Of a DNA stretch of 64,000 nt, positions 33,359-42,794 are shown piece by piece; position 1 is the stretch's first letter, and the number at the start of each line of letters is the position of its first letter. The DNA is from Pseudorhodobacter sp. E13 (lineage in GTDB: Bacteria > Pseudomonadota > Alphaproteobacteria > Rhodobacterales > Rhodobacteraceae). The stretch is from NCBI RefSeq assembly GCF_003991405.1, contig NZ_RPEN01000151.1, positions 1-64,000 of the forward strand. The letters are read 5' to 3'. The notes beneath the pieces are model-generated. The model was given only the letters and a program-made list of their open reading frames with translations, ran no database searches and had not been told where the DNA came from. The position numbers were made by a program, and so were the translations under genes.

Positions 33359-36322
33359 TCAAGGGGCGAACAGATCCTCTGGCAATCCATAGATATCAAG
33401 CCAGTCATACCAGGCGACATCGGTGGGGCCGAAGGCGAGCATCATCATCACCCACTCTCCGTCGATATTCTGCATCAGTCCCATCACCGTATCGCTCATC
33501 ACTCCTTTGGCGATGTCATTGGCATAGGGTGTGGCGGCCCAGTTGATTGCCTTTCCGTTTGGTTGAACCGGCCTGCCTTGCAAATATGCCCAAGTGCCAT
33601 CGGTTTTCAGAACCGAGATCACAAAGATCACCGGTTGCTGCAAAAGGCCCTCGACAGGCACACGCAGCGTATCTGCCAGCGCAGTGCGCAAGGCGGTGCC
33701 ACGAGCCGGGGTGAACAGCGCGGCGGTGTTCAGCGGCGGATACCCCTCGGCCACCGACATGTCGTCAGAACCAGCGTAGTCTCGGTCGGTATTCGCGGCG
33801 GGCTGGCCCCCCATCGGGCCAAAGCCATCGGCCATATAGCGGATCACCGGTTGGAAATTGGCGGCCAAGGCCGGCGGGTAGCTGATCTCAAACACCTGAA
33901 CAAAGCCATCGGCACTGACCAAGACCTTGCGGTAAAAGGCTGCCCCCTCGGAAAAGCCTGCGATCTCATACCAGCCGGGGCCTTCGGTCGACTGCGTAAT
34001 CTGATCGCTTCCGGACATCTCAAGGTCAAACTGCTTCAAACCCTCCTGCCCTAGCCCCATCGCGTCATATTGCGCAAAGACCATGAATTGCGCCGCGCCG
34101 TCGGCCGAAACAAAGCTGCGGCCATCACCACTGTCCGGAGGCGGTTGAGGACTGAAATAATCACTGGGGTAGCTGATCTGGGTGCCATATCGCCCATTGG
34201 TATAGCGCGAATAGCCCCCTTCTTCGGCCACAAAAACATCCGGGTCTGCAATGGGTGGCGCGGGAGGCACGGCCAGAACAGGTGGCGCAGGCGGGGCGAG
34301 TTGCGCCGCAGGTGGTGGTGCCACATCAGGCGCTGCCGCGACTTTCGGTTCGGATTGAACCTCTGGCACTGGCGGTGTTTCCGTGGGCGCGGACAAACCG
34401 GCGGACTCGACCATCGGGCCGATCACCATATCGGTCTGAGGATCCAGAATCAGACCGGCACTGCGCGGCCCGTCACACTCTGCCGACCCCTCGGGCAGAT
34501 GAAAAGCCAGACTGGATGTCACCTGACCAAGCTCCTTGCCCTCGCGAAAGCTCTGGACACCACCAAAGGCGATGGCAAAAGCCTCGCCCCCCGGCAAGCA
34601 GGTTCTGGAAATCCACAAGCGATGATATCCCGGATCGGCAACGCCATTCTCCATGAATTCCGGAACCGTTCCGGGCCAAGCGTAGCCAGACAGCTCCAAA
34701 CCCGGCAGGGTTTCGAAATTGCCATGGGCGCGCAGCGGCACCGATCCGGCCAACCCATCGGGTGCCAGCAACGCGGCACCGCGCAGGATCGTGAGATACC
34801 CCCGCCCCTCATCCTCCATCAGGGTCAAACTGTCGGGCATTTCGGTGACGGTCCAGCCGACCGGCAGCGTGTATTCAACCAGCCCCTCCAGACCCAGCGT
34901 CGGAACCGGTTGCGCCGCGGCGGTGTCGATCGTCATGGTCGCAAGGATGTCGATGAAGCCGGGGCCATCGGGCTGACCACCGCGAAGGCTGATCAACAAG
35001 TGCCCCTGCGCCCCGACTGGCGCCAATGAAACCAGCACCGCGCCATCTGGCTGACTCATTTCGACAAATCGTTGACCGTCAATCACGATTTCCCTGCGGT
35101 CAGCAGTCTGGGCCGGGGCATCCGGGGTGGTGCCGACGAACAGTTCGTATTGGCCTTGCGACGACATATAGGCAAGGCCGCTGTCAACCGGGCCACCCGT
35201 CCAGCTTTCCGGCACGCCAAAGCGAAGCCCGCCGAGGTTGAGCGCAGGCCAATCAGGCTGCGGCACCGGGCGCACCAACAGACTGTTGCCAGTCACACTG
35301 CGTCGCGCCCCCCCATCGCCTGTGGTTTCCGGCACCGGGAACACTGTTTCGGCACAGGGTGCGGCCCCGTCACCGGGCGTGAATTGCAGCCCGTCCAGCA
35401 GGTTCTGCACCGTGCCGGATGTTTGAAAAGACGGCATGCCTTCGATCAGCACACCGACAGGCGCACCATCGGGCAGACATGTCTCCATAACGTAGAGCCG
35501 CACAGATTCGGGGTCGTCGGAATTGTCACCATAGCTGTCTTGCGGCTTGTGCCAATCATAGAACCGCGCGGGCTGGCCCATGAAAGTCACGCTTTCTGCG
35601 GGGGTCCGGTTTTCGACGTGGTAGGTCCAGCTGTCCCAATCCTTGTCGGCCGCGTCATACCGGATCAGCGTGACCGCACCTCTCGGGTCGATCCGGGTGA
35701 ACTCGATATAGCTGTGTTCCTCCGGGCGATAGTCTTTCCACGCGTCGGGCAATGGTGCTTGCAACACAGCGCCGAGAACCGGCTCCCGCCACGGTCCATC
35801 GGCCATGGGCAAGGCCAACGTCGCCATGATCCGGGCAAACAGATCTTCATGTTTGGCAAGGGCGTCCCCGTGGGCAGAACGGATGATGGCAATATGTTCG
35901 TTGCCCAAGACCGGTTCTGCCGAAATCAGAACATCGCCTTCGATCGTCACCTTGCCATCTGGTGCCTCTGATCCACGAAAGCGGTTGAAGACCCAACCGC
36001 CAATCACCTCTTCGCCCAATGGCTCTAGGCCGCTGACCATGGATTTCGGCATGGCGGTCAGTGTCATGCCAAAGCCGGGCCCGGTCTGTGCCTCGGCCGT
36101 GCCCGCGATATAGCCAAGGCCAGAGTCCGAGTCCTGCACCACAGTCCAATCCGAAGGCACGGCAAAACTGGCACCGCGAAAGTCATGGCGCTGCCAATCG
36201 GGTGGCAAGCTGTCAGTTTGCGCCATGGCCACACCTGCCAATACCCCCAACGCTGTGCTGGCCATGCACAGGTGGACATACCACCCCAAACCACGCTTTG
36301 TCGGGTCACGCATCGTCTTCAT
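33359..36322 (-). CDS. Large exported repeat protein of unknown function (987 aa)
   Basis: I do not recognise this protein as a characterised family. A signal peptide (cleavage near VAMAQ) is followed by four modules of about 140-170 residues, each beginning with a strand-rich pattern around a WTV or ESW motif: RHDFRGASFAVPSDWTVV, LGAVLQAPLPDAWKDY, LGGLRFGVPESWTGG and LEGLVEYTLPVGWTV. They resemble small lipid- or ligand-binding (DUF1795/PsbP-like) folds. Each module also keeps a cysteine before its end. A proline/alanine linker (about 655-715) precedes a fifth similar domain (YGTQISYPSDYF). The C-terminal 110 residues (from RTALADTLRVPVEGL) form a separate domain ending WYDWLDIYGLPEDLF. It diverges from the 816/717-residue gene pair. 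Confidence 0.8.
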   Translation of the reverse strand: MKTMRDPTKRGLGWYVHLCMASTALGVLAGVAMAQTDSLPPDWQRHDFRGASFAVPSDWTVVQDSDSGLGYIAGTAEAQTGPGFGMTLTAMPKSMVSGLEPLGEEVIGGWVFNRFRGSEAPDGKVTIEGDVLISAEPVLGNEHIAIIRSAHGDALAKHEDLFARIMATLALPMADGPWREPVLGAVLQAPLPDAWKDYRPEEHSYIEFTRIDPRGAVTLIRYDAADKDWDSWTYHVENRTPAESVTFMGQPARFYDWHKPQDSYGDNSDDPESVRLYVMETCLPDGAPVGVLIEGMPSFQTSGTVQNLLDGLQFTPGDGAAPCAETVFPVPETTGDGGARRSVTGNSLLVRPVPQPDWPALNLGGLRFGVPESWTGGPVDSGLAYMSSQGQYELFVGTTPDAPAQTADRREIVIDGQRFVEMSQPDGAVLVSLAPVGAQGHLLISLRGGQPDGPGFIDILATMTIDTAAAQPVPTLGLEGLVEYTLPVGWTVTEMPDSLTLMEDEGRGYLTILRGAALLAPDGLAGSVPLRAHGNFETLPGLELSGYAWPGTVPEFMENGVADPGYHRLWISRTCLPGGEAFAIAFGGVQSFREGKELGQVTSSLAFHLPEGSAECDGPRSAGLILDPQTDMVIGPMVESAGLSAPTETPPVPEVQSEPKVAAAPDVAPPPAAQLAPPAPPVLAVPPAPPIADPDVFVAEEGGYSRYTNGRYGTQISYPSDYFSPQPPPDSGDGRSFVSADGAAQFMVFAQYDAMGLGQEGLKQFDLEMSGSDQITQSTEGPGWYEIAGFSEGAAFYRKVLVSADGFVQVFEISYPPALAANFQPVIRYMADGFGPMGGQPAANTDRDYAGSDDMSVAEGYPPLNTAALFTPARGTALRTALADTLRVPVEGLLQQPVIFVISVLKTDGTWAYLQGRPVQPNGKAINWAATPYANDIAKGVMSDTVMGLMQNIDGEWVMMMLAFGPTDVAWYDWLDIYGLPEDLFAP

Positions 36323-36478
36323 GGCACACTCCTCATGATCTGAACCATTCTACCGCAGATGTGCCTCGACTGCCTTGATCCACCTCAGATCGCAGACTCG
36401 GCCAAGGTGCTATTCTTGTCCTTGTCGCCGGTGATGCTTGGGCGGTTTCAGCCGCCAAAAGGCCAAAAGGGGCAAGCT

Positions 36479-38929
36479 ATGTTTTTGACCGTTTGCAAAA
36501 GCGCTATCCTGTGTGGGACGCTCTCGGCGCAGGCGCTTTGGGCGAATACGCCAGAGCAGCCTTGGGTGCAGGCTTTCTCTGATGATCTAGGGGTCGCCTG
36601 CCAGCCCGGCACGGCCGCCCTGCCCGCTTGGGACAAACTGGAACGGTTGGGTATGGCGCCGGAATGGGCGCTGATTTGCGGCGACAAGCGGGTGGTTTCT
36701 GTCACGCTGGCCGCCGATCCCGCGCAGTCGCTGTCGCGGCTGCAACGCCCGCTTCTTGCGGCATTTCTGGCCGAGAGGGGCGTCTCGCTATTCCTGCTGG
36801 ATCAAAGCCGTGGCACCATGATCAGCCTGACACCGCAGCCGCCCGCAGGCATGGCGATGGCGCTGGTGGCCCCCCCCGAATTACCGCAGGTGCTGTTTAT
36901 GGGCCAGCCCGATCCGGCTTGGCTGCCCTACGCCCATCGTGGTGGCGATTTCGACGCTGGGGCCAGCTATTCGGACCAGTCCCTGCATTTGCGCGTTGGC
37001 CCCGACAACGGCACGGCAACTGCGGGTTTGACCAGTGTGGCCCCCGTTGTCTGGCTGCCGGAACCAGACAGTGGCCTGATCCGTCGGTTGACGTTCACTC
37101 TGGCGTCAGATCAGGCCGACGGCGCGCAGTTCACGCTTATGGCACCCGAAGTGGCGGGGCAGGAAGACTGGCCCGCGCATGACCTGATGATCCGGATCAG
37201 CAGCGAGAACGGCGGCCCGCCCCTTGTTGCTCTATACCTTGACGAAGGCCGCAAGGGGCAGGTGCCGCTGGAAGGTCTGGAGGATCCGTCATCCCTTGTG
37301 CTGGATCTGGACGAAAAAGGTTTGGCCGTGTTGCGCGATGCCTCGGGGCTTTGGCTTGCCGAAACGATGCTGCCGCCAGAGATGGGGCTGCAAGGCTGGC
37401 ATCTGCAAGCGTCGGCCCGGCCGGGCACCCATCAGGGCAAGGCGGCAATGGATCTGGCGATGATCACCAGTCAAAGCCTGCGTGCGCCTGTGTCAAACCC
37501 ACCCACAGCCCTGCCCGCCGCCTTTGCACCCCCCGGAACAGCTTTGCAAACCACCCTCTTCGACGCCAGCAGGATTGGCCCCTGGATGGAACCCTTTACC
37601 ATCCGCAACCTGCCCTTTGCCGAAAGCGCCAGCTTGGCAGACGGCATGCTGGCGATTTCGGTCGGGGAAAGCCGCAACCATGCCAATGCCGGGCTTTTCT
37701 CGCCTGAACCGCTGATCTGGCTGGACAGGTTCACCGATACTGCCAACACCCGCTTGCGGATCGAGATTGACCCGGATTTTACCTCGGGCCTGCGGGTGGC
37801 GCTGATCCCTGACAAGGTGCTGGACGGGGGCGACCCCGGCAATGGCAGCTATGTGGTGACTTTGGTCAAGACGGCCGAAGGCGGTTTGCAACTGGGCCGG
37901 CTGCCCGGCAACGCGACCGACCTGCCGACGCTGGAATTTGCCGATATGGCCGATATGCCAAAGGTGCTAGAGCTGGTCTTGCGACCGGGCATGATCGACG
38001 TGATCGCCGATGGCGCTGCGCTGGAAACCGGGCTTGCATGGCCAACGCTGCGCGATGGGCGCGCCCTGCGCCTGATCGTCACCAGTCACACCGCCAAACC
38101 GAACTTGCCCGCCACACTGGGCTTGCGACGGATCGACCTGATCCGCGAGATCGGGCCCGTCCTGTCCGACCAAGATCAGGCACCATCCGGCTTCGCCCCG
38201 CTTGATCGTCAGGTTCTGATGGCTCCGGGGCGGCTGGCGGGCTGGACGGTCGTGACCCCCGCCTCACCCGAAATGGCAAAAGAGGTTAGCCTTGATGGCA
38301 ATGGCCTGACCGTAAAGACTTCGGCCCGGTTTGACACTGCCGCCGCAGGGGCCATCACCACCGATCCGGTTGTCATTCTGGATGACCGACTTGATCTGGC
38401 AGGGCAACGGATTGCACTGCGCTTTGATCCGGCCAGCACATCGGGGCTTCATGTGCAACTGGCCGACTCAGCCAAGGCGGATCTGAACAAGGACCAATCC
38501 CTTTTGGTGGCGCTGATCAAGCAGGACGAGGGGCGCAATGCCGGCACATGGCAGTTGCAGCTTTATGGCGGCTATTATGCCAATTGGACCCGCCCCCTGA
38601 CCGCCGCAGATATGGCGCTGTGGGATGGCAAGCTGTTCATTGACGTCACCGACACCACAGTGCGCGTCACCCTGCCCGGTATCACCGCGCTGGAGGCCCA
38701 GGGATTTTCAAGCCTGCGTCGGGGCACGCGCCATCACCTTTCTGTGCTGTCCTTTGCCGGGCACCGATATGGCCCGGCGCAGCTTCGCCTGACCGATGTC
38801 ACCATCGGAACAGTGGCACCGCCCCTGATGGATCTGGGCACCCGGCTCTTGCTGGAGCCGAACGAGAGTTTTGATGCCGATGCCTATCTGGATTGGCTTG
38901 CCACGCAAATGACAAAGGATGGACCATGA
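36479..38929 (+). CDS. Large exported protein with three repeated beta-sandwich-like modules (816 aa)
   Basis: Unrecognised. The start at 36479 (AAAGGGG upstream) gives a signal peptide ending near LWANT. After about 150 residues come three repeats of 200-230 residues sharing a pattern: a short LHLRVG / LAISVG / LTVKTS strand, an APVVWLPE / PEPLIWLD / DPVVILDD strand, and a TLASDQADGAQF / IEIDPDFTSGLRV / RFDPASTSGLHVQ strand. This is like a concanavalin/laminin-G type sandwich. No catalytic residues are obvious. The stop overlaps the next start (ATGA), so the two proteins are likely made in fixed ratio and act together in the periplasm or outside the cell. Confidence 0.8.
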   Translation: MFLTVCKSAILCGTLSAQALWANTPEQPWVQAFSDDLGVACQPGTAALPAWDKLERLGMAPEWALICGDKRVVSVTLAADPAQSLSRLQRPLLAAFLAERGVSLFLLDQSRGTMISLTPQPPAGMAMALVAPPELPQVLFMGQPDPAWLPYAHRGGDFDAGASYSDQSLHLRVGPDNGTATAGLTSVAPVVWLPEPDSGLIRRLTFTLASDQADGAQFTLMAPEVAGQEDWPAHDLMIRISSENGGPPLVALYLDEGRKGQVPLEGLEDPSSLVLDLDEKGLAVLRDASGLWLAETMLPPEMGLQGWHLQASARPGTHQGKAAMDLAMITSQSLRAPVSNPPTALPAAFAPPGTALQTTLFDASRIGPWMEPFTIRNLPFAESASLADGMLAISVGESRNHANAGLFSPEPLIWLDRFTDTANTRLRIEIDPDFTSGLRVALIPDKVLDGGDPGNGSYVVTLVKTAEGGLQLGRLPGNATDLPTLEFADMADMPKVLELVLRPGMIDVIADGAALETGLAWPTLRDGRALRLIVTSHTAKPNLPATLGLRRIDLIREIGPVLSDQDQAPSGFAPLDRQVLMAPGRLAGWTVVTPASPEMAKEVSLDGNGLTVKTSARFDTAAAGAITTDPVVILDDRLDLAGQRIALRFDPASTSGLHVQLADSAKADLNKDQSLLVALIKQDEGRNAGTWQLQLYGGYYANWTRPLTAADMALWDGKLFIDVTDTTVRVTLPGITALEAQGFSSLRRGTRHHLSVLSFAGHRYGPAQLRLTDVTIGTVAPPLMDLGTRLLLEPNESFDADAYLDWLATQMTKDGP

Positions 38930-41079
38930 CCAATGCTTTCCGTCTGATCGGCCTTGCGGCTGTGATCGCGGCGCTGTCGGGTGCTGCGGCGCTTGCGCAA
39001 GACAACGGGCGCAGCCCGTCCGAAAAGAAGGTGCTGAAGGGCATCATCTTCCTGCCCTATGAAAAGCATATCGCCACGCTGGGGCGCCTTGGCGTCCAGC
39101 CCACTGAAGCCTTCTACAATTGCCTGTGCAAAAGCGCAGGCTACGGGGCGATCGGCACCTCTCAGTTCTATCATCCCGGCACGCTTGGCGAATATGACCC
39201 GCGCTACAGCTGTAACCAGCCCGGCGATCCTTGTGTCGTTTCGGGCTATGGGTGCTTTCGCAACCCCTTGCCGACGACGCAATCCATCTGGGACAGCTGT
39301 GCAATCACCAACCCGCTTGGTTCCGGAAATTCGGTTCTGGAGGAAATGCTGGGGGCGATTTCAGCCCGCTCCGGTCTGGAAAAGCGCAAGCTGAACGAGG
39401 ACTTTCAGCGCTGCAAGGCGCGCCATGCCGAACTGTCAAAAGAACAGAATCTGCGGGACCGGTTTCGCGGGTATGACTACTTGGCGGCCAGCGGTGTTCC
39501 CGTTCTGCCGCCCCCCAAAAGACTGGCCGAAGCGCAAAAGGCGCAAGCCGACCGCTTCATTCTGGACGCAGGCAACCGTCTGCGACAGGCCGAGGTCGAG
39601 ATTCAGAAGGCGCTGGATCAATCCGCGATGAAACAACTGTTGTCCGCGCTGGTGTCGGACCCGAACCATCAGCAGGAATTCTTCTCCACCATGAAGGAAT
39701 TGACCGATCTTGCCCATGCAACCGAGGCGATGAACGTCTCTCGGGCCGAGTCGATCTACAATACCGCGGCCAAGAAGGCCCGCGCCGACGGCACCCCCGA
39801 TTCCTATGCCATCGCCCGCGACGCCCACAACGCCCACAGCGCCGCCCGCGCACGGCTGGCAAGCCATGACGCCATGGCCAGGAATATCGACCGTCTGGGC
39901 AAGATCATCGGCGGCGTGCAGGACGTAAAGGCGTTTTCCGACGCCTTGGGCGCGACGAAGGGCGGCGGTTCGAAAGAGGCGATCGTGCTTTTGACGACGA
40001 CGATGGACATGACACAAAAATATGTCGAAATGGCAACATCGGGACACGTCGACGATCTGGCCGCTCTGACCCAGAAGATGGAAAAGCTGGACCCGACCTT
40101 TCGCATGCCGCAAGGGCTGAACCTCGACAATCACGCGCAGTTGGAACGCTTGCGCAAAAAGACCCAGAACAGCAAATTCGTCGTCGACACGCTGAAAAAA
40201 GGGGTCGAGGTCGGCAACGCGGTCAAGGAAGTTTACGACCAATACACGCTATACGAAAGCAAGGTCGCTGCTGCCCGGACCCGCATGGCCTCCGGGCGCT
40301 ACAGCGAGGCGCAGCAGGATCTGCTCTTTGCCATGAGCATCATGTCAGGGCTTGCAAAGAAGGGCGGAGATTTCCTGCCAGCAGGTCTGGGCGACATCGC
40401 AACCTATTTCTCCGAAGCGTTGATGATACCGGAAATGGCCGATACCGCCATGCGCAAGGCCGTCGATACCCAAGACAACTTTGCCCAGATCGCCGGGTCC
40501 CAGAAGGGATCAGAGGCAATGCAGAATTGGGTCAACATGAACGGTAATGACTTGATGCTCGACGACTATCTGTATCGTCAGGCAAAGCTCTCGGCTTATG
40601 TCGAGGACAATGCCGGCAAGGATCCCTTCGTGTTTCTTTCCGGCGGCACGTTGCACGGGGCGACGCGTCTTGGCTATGACAAGGTGGCGGAAATGGCCTA
40701 TCTTTTCCCGATCGTGTATGGTCGGCGCATGACCGATGAAGATCTTCTGGATGTTTTTGGCAAATACGATCGGCTTGAGAAGATCGACCTGAACCCGATG
40801 CGCGAACAGGCGCAACTGGCCCTGTCCAAGGCTGCGGAAACAGGGCGGATCGCCGATCTGATGGGCAAGAAGACCATCACGCCAGAGGAAGAACGCGCCT
40901 ACCGCTCTTTCAGCTTGGAAGTCCTCAAGGCGTTGCCGTTCGGTTGTGCGATGGACCCGGAACTGGAAAGCTCGCTTTTTGCGGGATGGATGAAGGGAAA
41001 GGAAGATCAGGCCAAGATTACCACCTGGCTGAAAGACTATGGGGCTGATCTGAACAGCCTTAAATCACAAGAGCAGTGA
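38926..41079 (+). CDS. Large exported helical protein of unknown function (717 aa)
   Basis: Unrecognised. The start at 38926 overlaps the upstream stop; a signal peptide (MTNAFRLIGLAAVIAALSGA, cleavage near ALAQ) follows. Residues 45-130 hold six to eight cysteines (LCKSAGYG, YSCNQPGDPCVVSGYGCF, DSCAIT), suggesting a disulphide-bonded cap. The remainder (about 150-700) is strongly helical and charged, with coiled-coil-like stretches around 180-270 and 380-480. No membrane helices inside. Co-translation with the 816-residue repeat protein and the divergent 987-residue protein suggests a three-part surface or periplasmic assembly. That is inference only. Confidence 0.8.
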   Translation: MTNAFRLIGLAAVIAALSGAAALAQDNGRSPSEKKVLKGIIFLPYEKHIATLGRLGVQPTEAFYNCLCKSAGYGAIGTSQFYHPGTLGEYDPRYSCNQPGDPCVVSGYGCFRNPLPTTQSIWDSCAITNPLGSGNSVLEEMLGAISARSGLEKRKLNEDFQRCKARHAELSKEQNLRDRFRGYDYLAASGVPVLPPPKRLAEAQKAQADRFILDAGNRLRQAEVEIQKALDQSAMKQLLSALVSDPNHQQEFFSTMKELTDLAHATEAMNVSRAESIYNTAAKKARADGTPDSYAIARDAHNAHSAARARLASHDAMARNIDRLGKIIGGVQDVKAFSDALGATKGGGSKEAIVLLTTTMDMTQKYVEMATSGHVDDLAALTQKMEKLDPTFRMPQGLNLDNHAQLERLRKKTQNSKFVVDTLKKGVEVGNAVKEVYDQYTLYESKVAAARTRMASGRYSEAQQDLLFAMSIMSGLAKKGGDFLPAGLGDIATYFSEALMIPEMADTAMRKAVDTQDNFAQIAGSQKGSEAMQNWVNMNGNDLMLDDYLYRQAKLSAYVEDNAGKDPFVFLSGGTLHGATRLGYDKVAEMAYLFPIVYGRRMTDEDLLDVFGKYDRLEKIDLNPMREQAQLALSKAAETGRIADLMGKKTITPEEERAYRSFSLEVLKALPFGCAMDPELESSLFAGWMKGKEDQAKITTWLKDYGADLNSLKSQEQ

Positions 41080-41509
41080 TCGGATAATGATCGCTTTCTG
41101 CCAATTGCGTTTTGAGTTTTCAGGGGAATAGCCTTGGCTTTCGGGGGCACCGTGACCCAGTGGGATCAATAATTCCATATATTTTACAAAAGATTATCTT
41201 GTTTTTAAGGGGGCAGCGCCATGCCAGTCGCATGAGTTGGAAAGCCTGGCCTGCTTCCTGCGCGTCGCTGGTCGAACCTTTTTGCGACCAGCCGCTTCGC
41301 CTTTGCGGGCACATTCGACCGAAATGGGGGCAAGCGCATGGATCGCCCTGCGAACAGCCTTCAAGCTTGGAATATTTAGGGCGTCCAAGCAAGGTTTCGC
41401 CCGTTCTTCATTGTGCTCCTTCAAGGCCAAATGGTTTTCTTCGTGGATCATTTTGATCGTCGGCCGATCTGTTCAAAATATCAAAGCCGACTGTCACGAT
41501 GCACATGCC
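41080..41509. other. Intergenic stretch, no convincing gene
   Basis: About 430 bases between two convergent genes. Several short frames on both strands are mutually overlapping and have no domain. Nothing further seen. Confidence 0.4.
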
Positions 41510-42403
41510 TTACGCAGCATGAGCTTTAAATTCTCTCCAAAGCAATTCCGCTACGGCGCGGACGATTGGCTTTGGCTGGCGAAACGCATAGATTGTGACG
41601 TCAAAGGCAAGATGCGTGTGTGGCAGGTCGATCTCGCACAGCCGCCCTTGCTTTAATTCGTTGGCGATCATGTGGTCCGGCAGGCGGCCCCAGCCAAGGC
41701 CCGCGATCAGAAGGTGCTTCTTTGTGTGCAGGTCGCTGACATACCAGCGTCGCTGACCTTTCTGGACGCCAATTTCGCGGTCGAACAGCCCTCCGGCTTG
41801 CCCGCTGTCGCTTGCGATGACCTGATGAAAGCGCCGCAGGTCCGAGAGCCGCCTGGGATTGTCCATCTCGGCCCAAAGGGAGGGTGACGTGACATTGCGC
41901 AACGTCGAAATCCCGAGGGGGATGTAGTCGAAACCCTCTTCCTCGAGCATGATCGAGGACATTGGCGAAATCGCGATTGCCGCTGTGCCTGATTTTACGG
42001 CCTCGATGGCACCGGACAGAACCTCGGGGCGCAAGACCACGCGGGTCTCGGGAAAGTCCGTTTGCAGTTTGCACAAGACGGGGGTCAGCGCGTTGAGGTT
42101 GGTGCTGGTATCCACCGCGATCGTGATCGTTTCTTCCTGCCCTTTCTCAAAATGCTGGATCAACTGACCCAGATCCTCCGCCTCCGTTAAAACGCGCAAG
42201 GATTGAAGATAGACCCGTTTGCCGACGGGGGTGAGTTCAAGCCGATACCCCGACCGGTCAAACAATTCGGTTCCGGTCTGGAATTCTAGGGCCTTCAACG
42301 CCTGGCTGATCGCTGGCTGCGTCCGGTTGAGGCGGTCAGCGGCCGCTTTGACCGAGCCGGTTTCAACAACGGCGCGCAAGACGTTCAGGTGATCGAGTTT
42401 CAT
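41510..42403 (-). CDS. LysR-family transcriptional regulator
   Basis: A 297-residue LysR regulator. The N-terminal winged helix reads MKLDHLNVLRAVVETGSVKA, then AADRLNRTQPAISQALKALE, the classical family pattern, followed by the effector-binding domain. Start at 42403. It diverges from the pirin-like gene, the FAD oxidoreductase and the Tat-exported AttH-like protein, which are its likely targets. A palindrome in the shared promoter region is a candidate binding site. Effector unknown. Confidence 0.93.
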   Translation of the reverse strand: MKLDHLNVLRAVVETGSVKAAADRLNRTQPAISQALKALEFQTGTELFDRSGYRLELTPVGKRVYLQSLRVLTEAEDLGQLIQHFEKGQEETITIAVDTSTNLNALTPVLCKLQTDFPETRVVLRPEVLSGAIEAVKSGTAAIAISPMSSIMLEEEGFDYIPLGISTLRNVTSPSLWAEMDNPRRLSDLRRFHQVIASDSGQAGGLFDREIGVQKGQRRWYVSDLHTKKHLLIAGLGWGRLPDHMIANELKQGRLCEIDLPHTHLAFDVTIYAFRQPKPIVRAVAELLWREFKAHAA

Positions 42404-42423
42404 CAGGCACCAGAGGTTAAGCA

Positions 42424-42450
42424 ATACTTATGTAGATACTAAAAAAGTAT
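42424..42450. promoter_or_regulatory. Candidate LysR operator
   Basis: Within the 103-base divergent promoter region, ATACTT (42424-42429) and AAGTAT (42445-42450) form an inverted repeat; an inner pair ATACT-AAAAA-AGTAT (42436-42450) shares the right arm. The AT-rich dyad (with T-N11-A-like spacing for the inner pair) is as expected for LysR proteins. Confidence 0.5.
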
Positions 42451-42506
42451 AAATATTAATCAAGTTCCGTTTCGCCTATCACCGGATCAACAACCGGAGC
42501 AACTCA

Positions 42507-42758
42507 ATGAAACACGTTTCTTTCCAAGAGCCAGCGCAGCCCGATCGGGTCGGCACATTTACAATCGCACGGGCCCTTGCGAACCGGGCTGTTGAACCGT
42601 TCGCCCGGCTGCTGTTTGGGGGCGAGGCGATCACCGACCCCGTCGCGATGCGCGGCCCGTTGGTCATGAACAGCGACGGCGATCTTGCGCAAGCGTATCG
42701 CGCCGGGAAAGTCGGGCAGATCACCTATCCCGCCGATCACGCTGCCCACAAAACATAG
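42507..42758 (+). CDS. Short pirin C-terminus-like protein
   Basis: An 83-residue frame. Residues 37-70 (LLFGGEAITDPVAMRGPLVM, then NSDGDLAQAYRAGKVGQ) match the extreme C-terminus of pirin proteins, where a GGEPIxEPVxxxGPFVMN segment is conserved. The cupin domains with metal-binding histidines are missing. The first 35 residues show no similarity. It may be a deletion remnant of a pirin gene, which are often paired with LysR genes, or a small expressed peptide; the frame is open and 36 bases upstream of the oxidoreductase. Confidence 0.5.
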   Translation: MKHVSFQEPAQPDRVGTFTIARALANRAVEPFARLLFGGEAITDPVAMRGPLVMNSDGDLAQAYRAGKVGQITYPADHAAHKT

Positions 42759-42794
42759 AACAACGCCGCAAGGCCCCCAAGAAGGTTAGAAATC

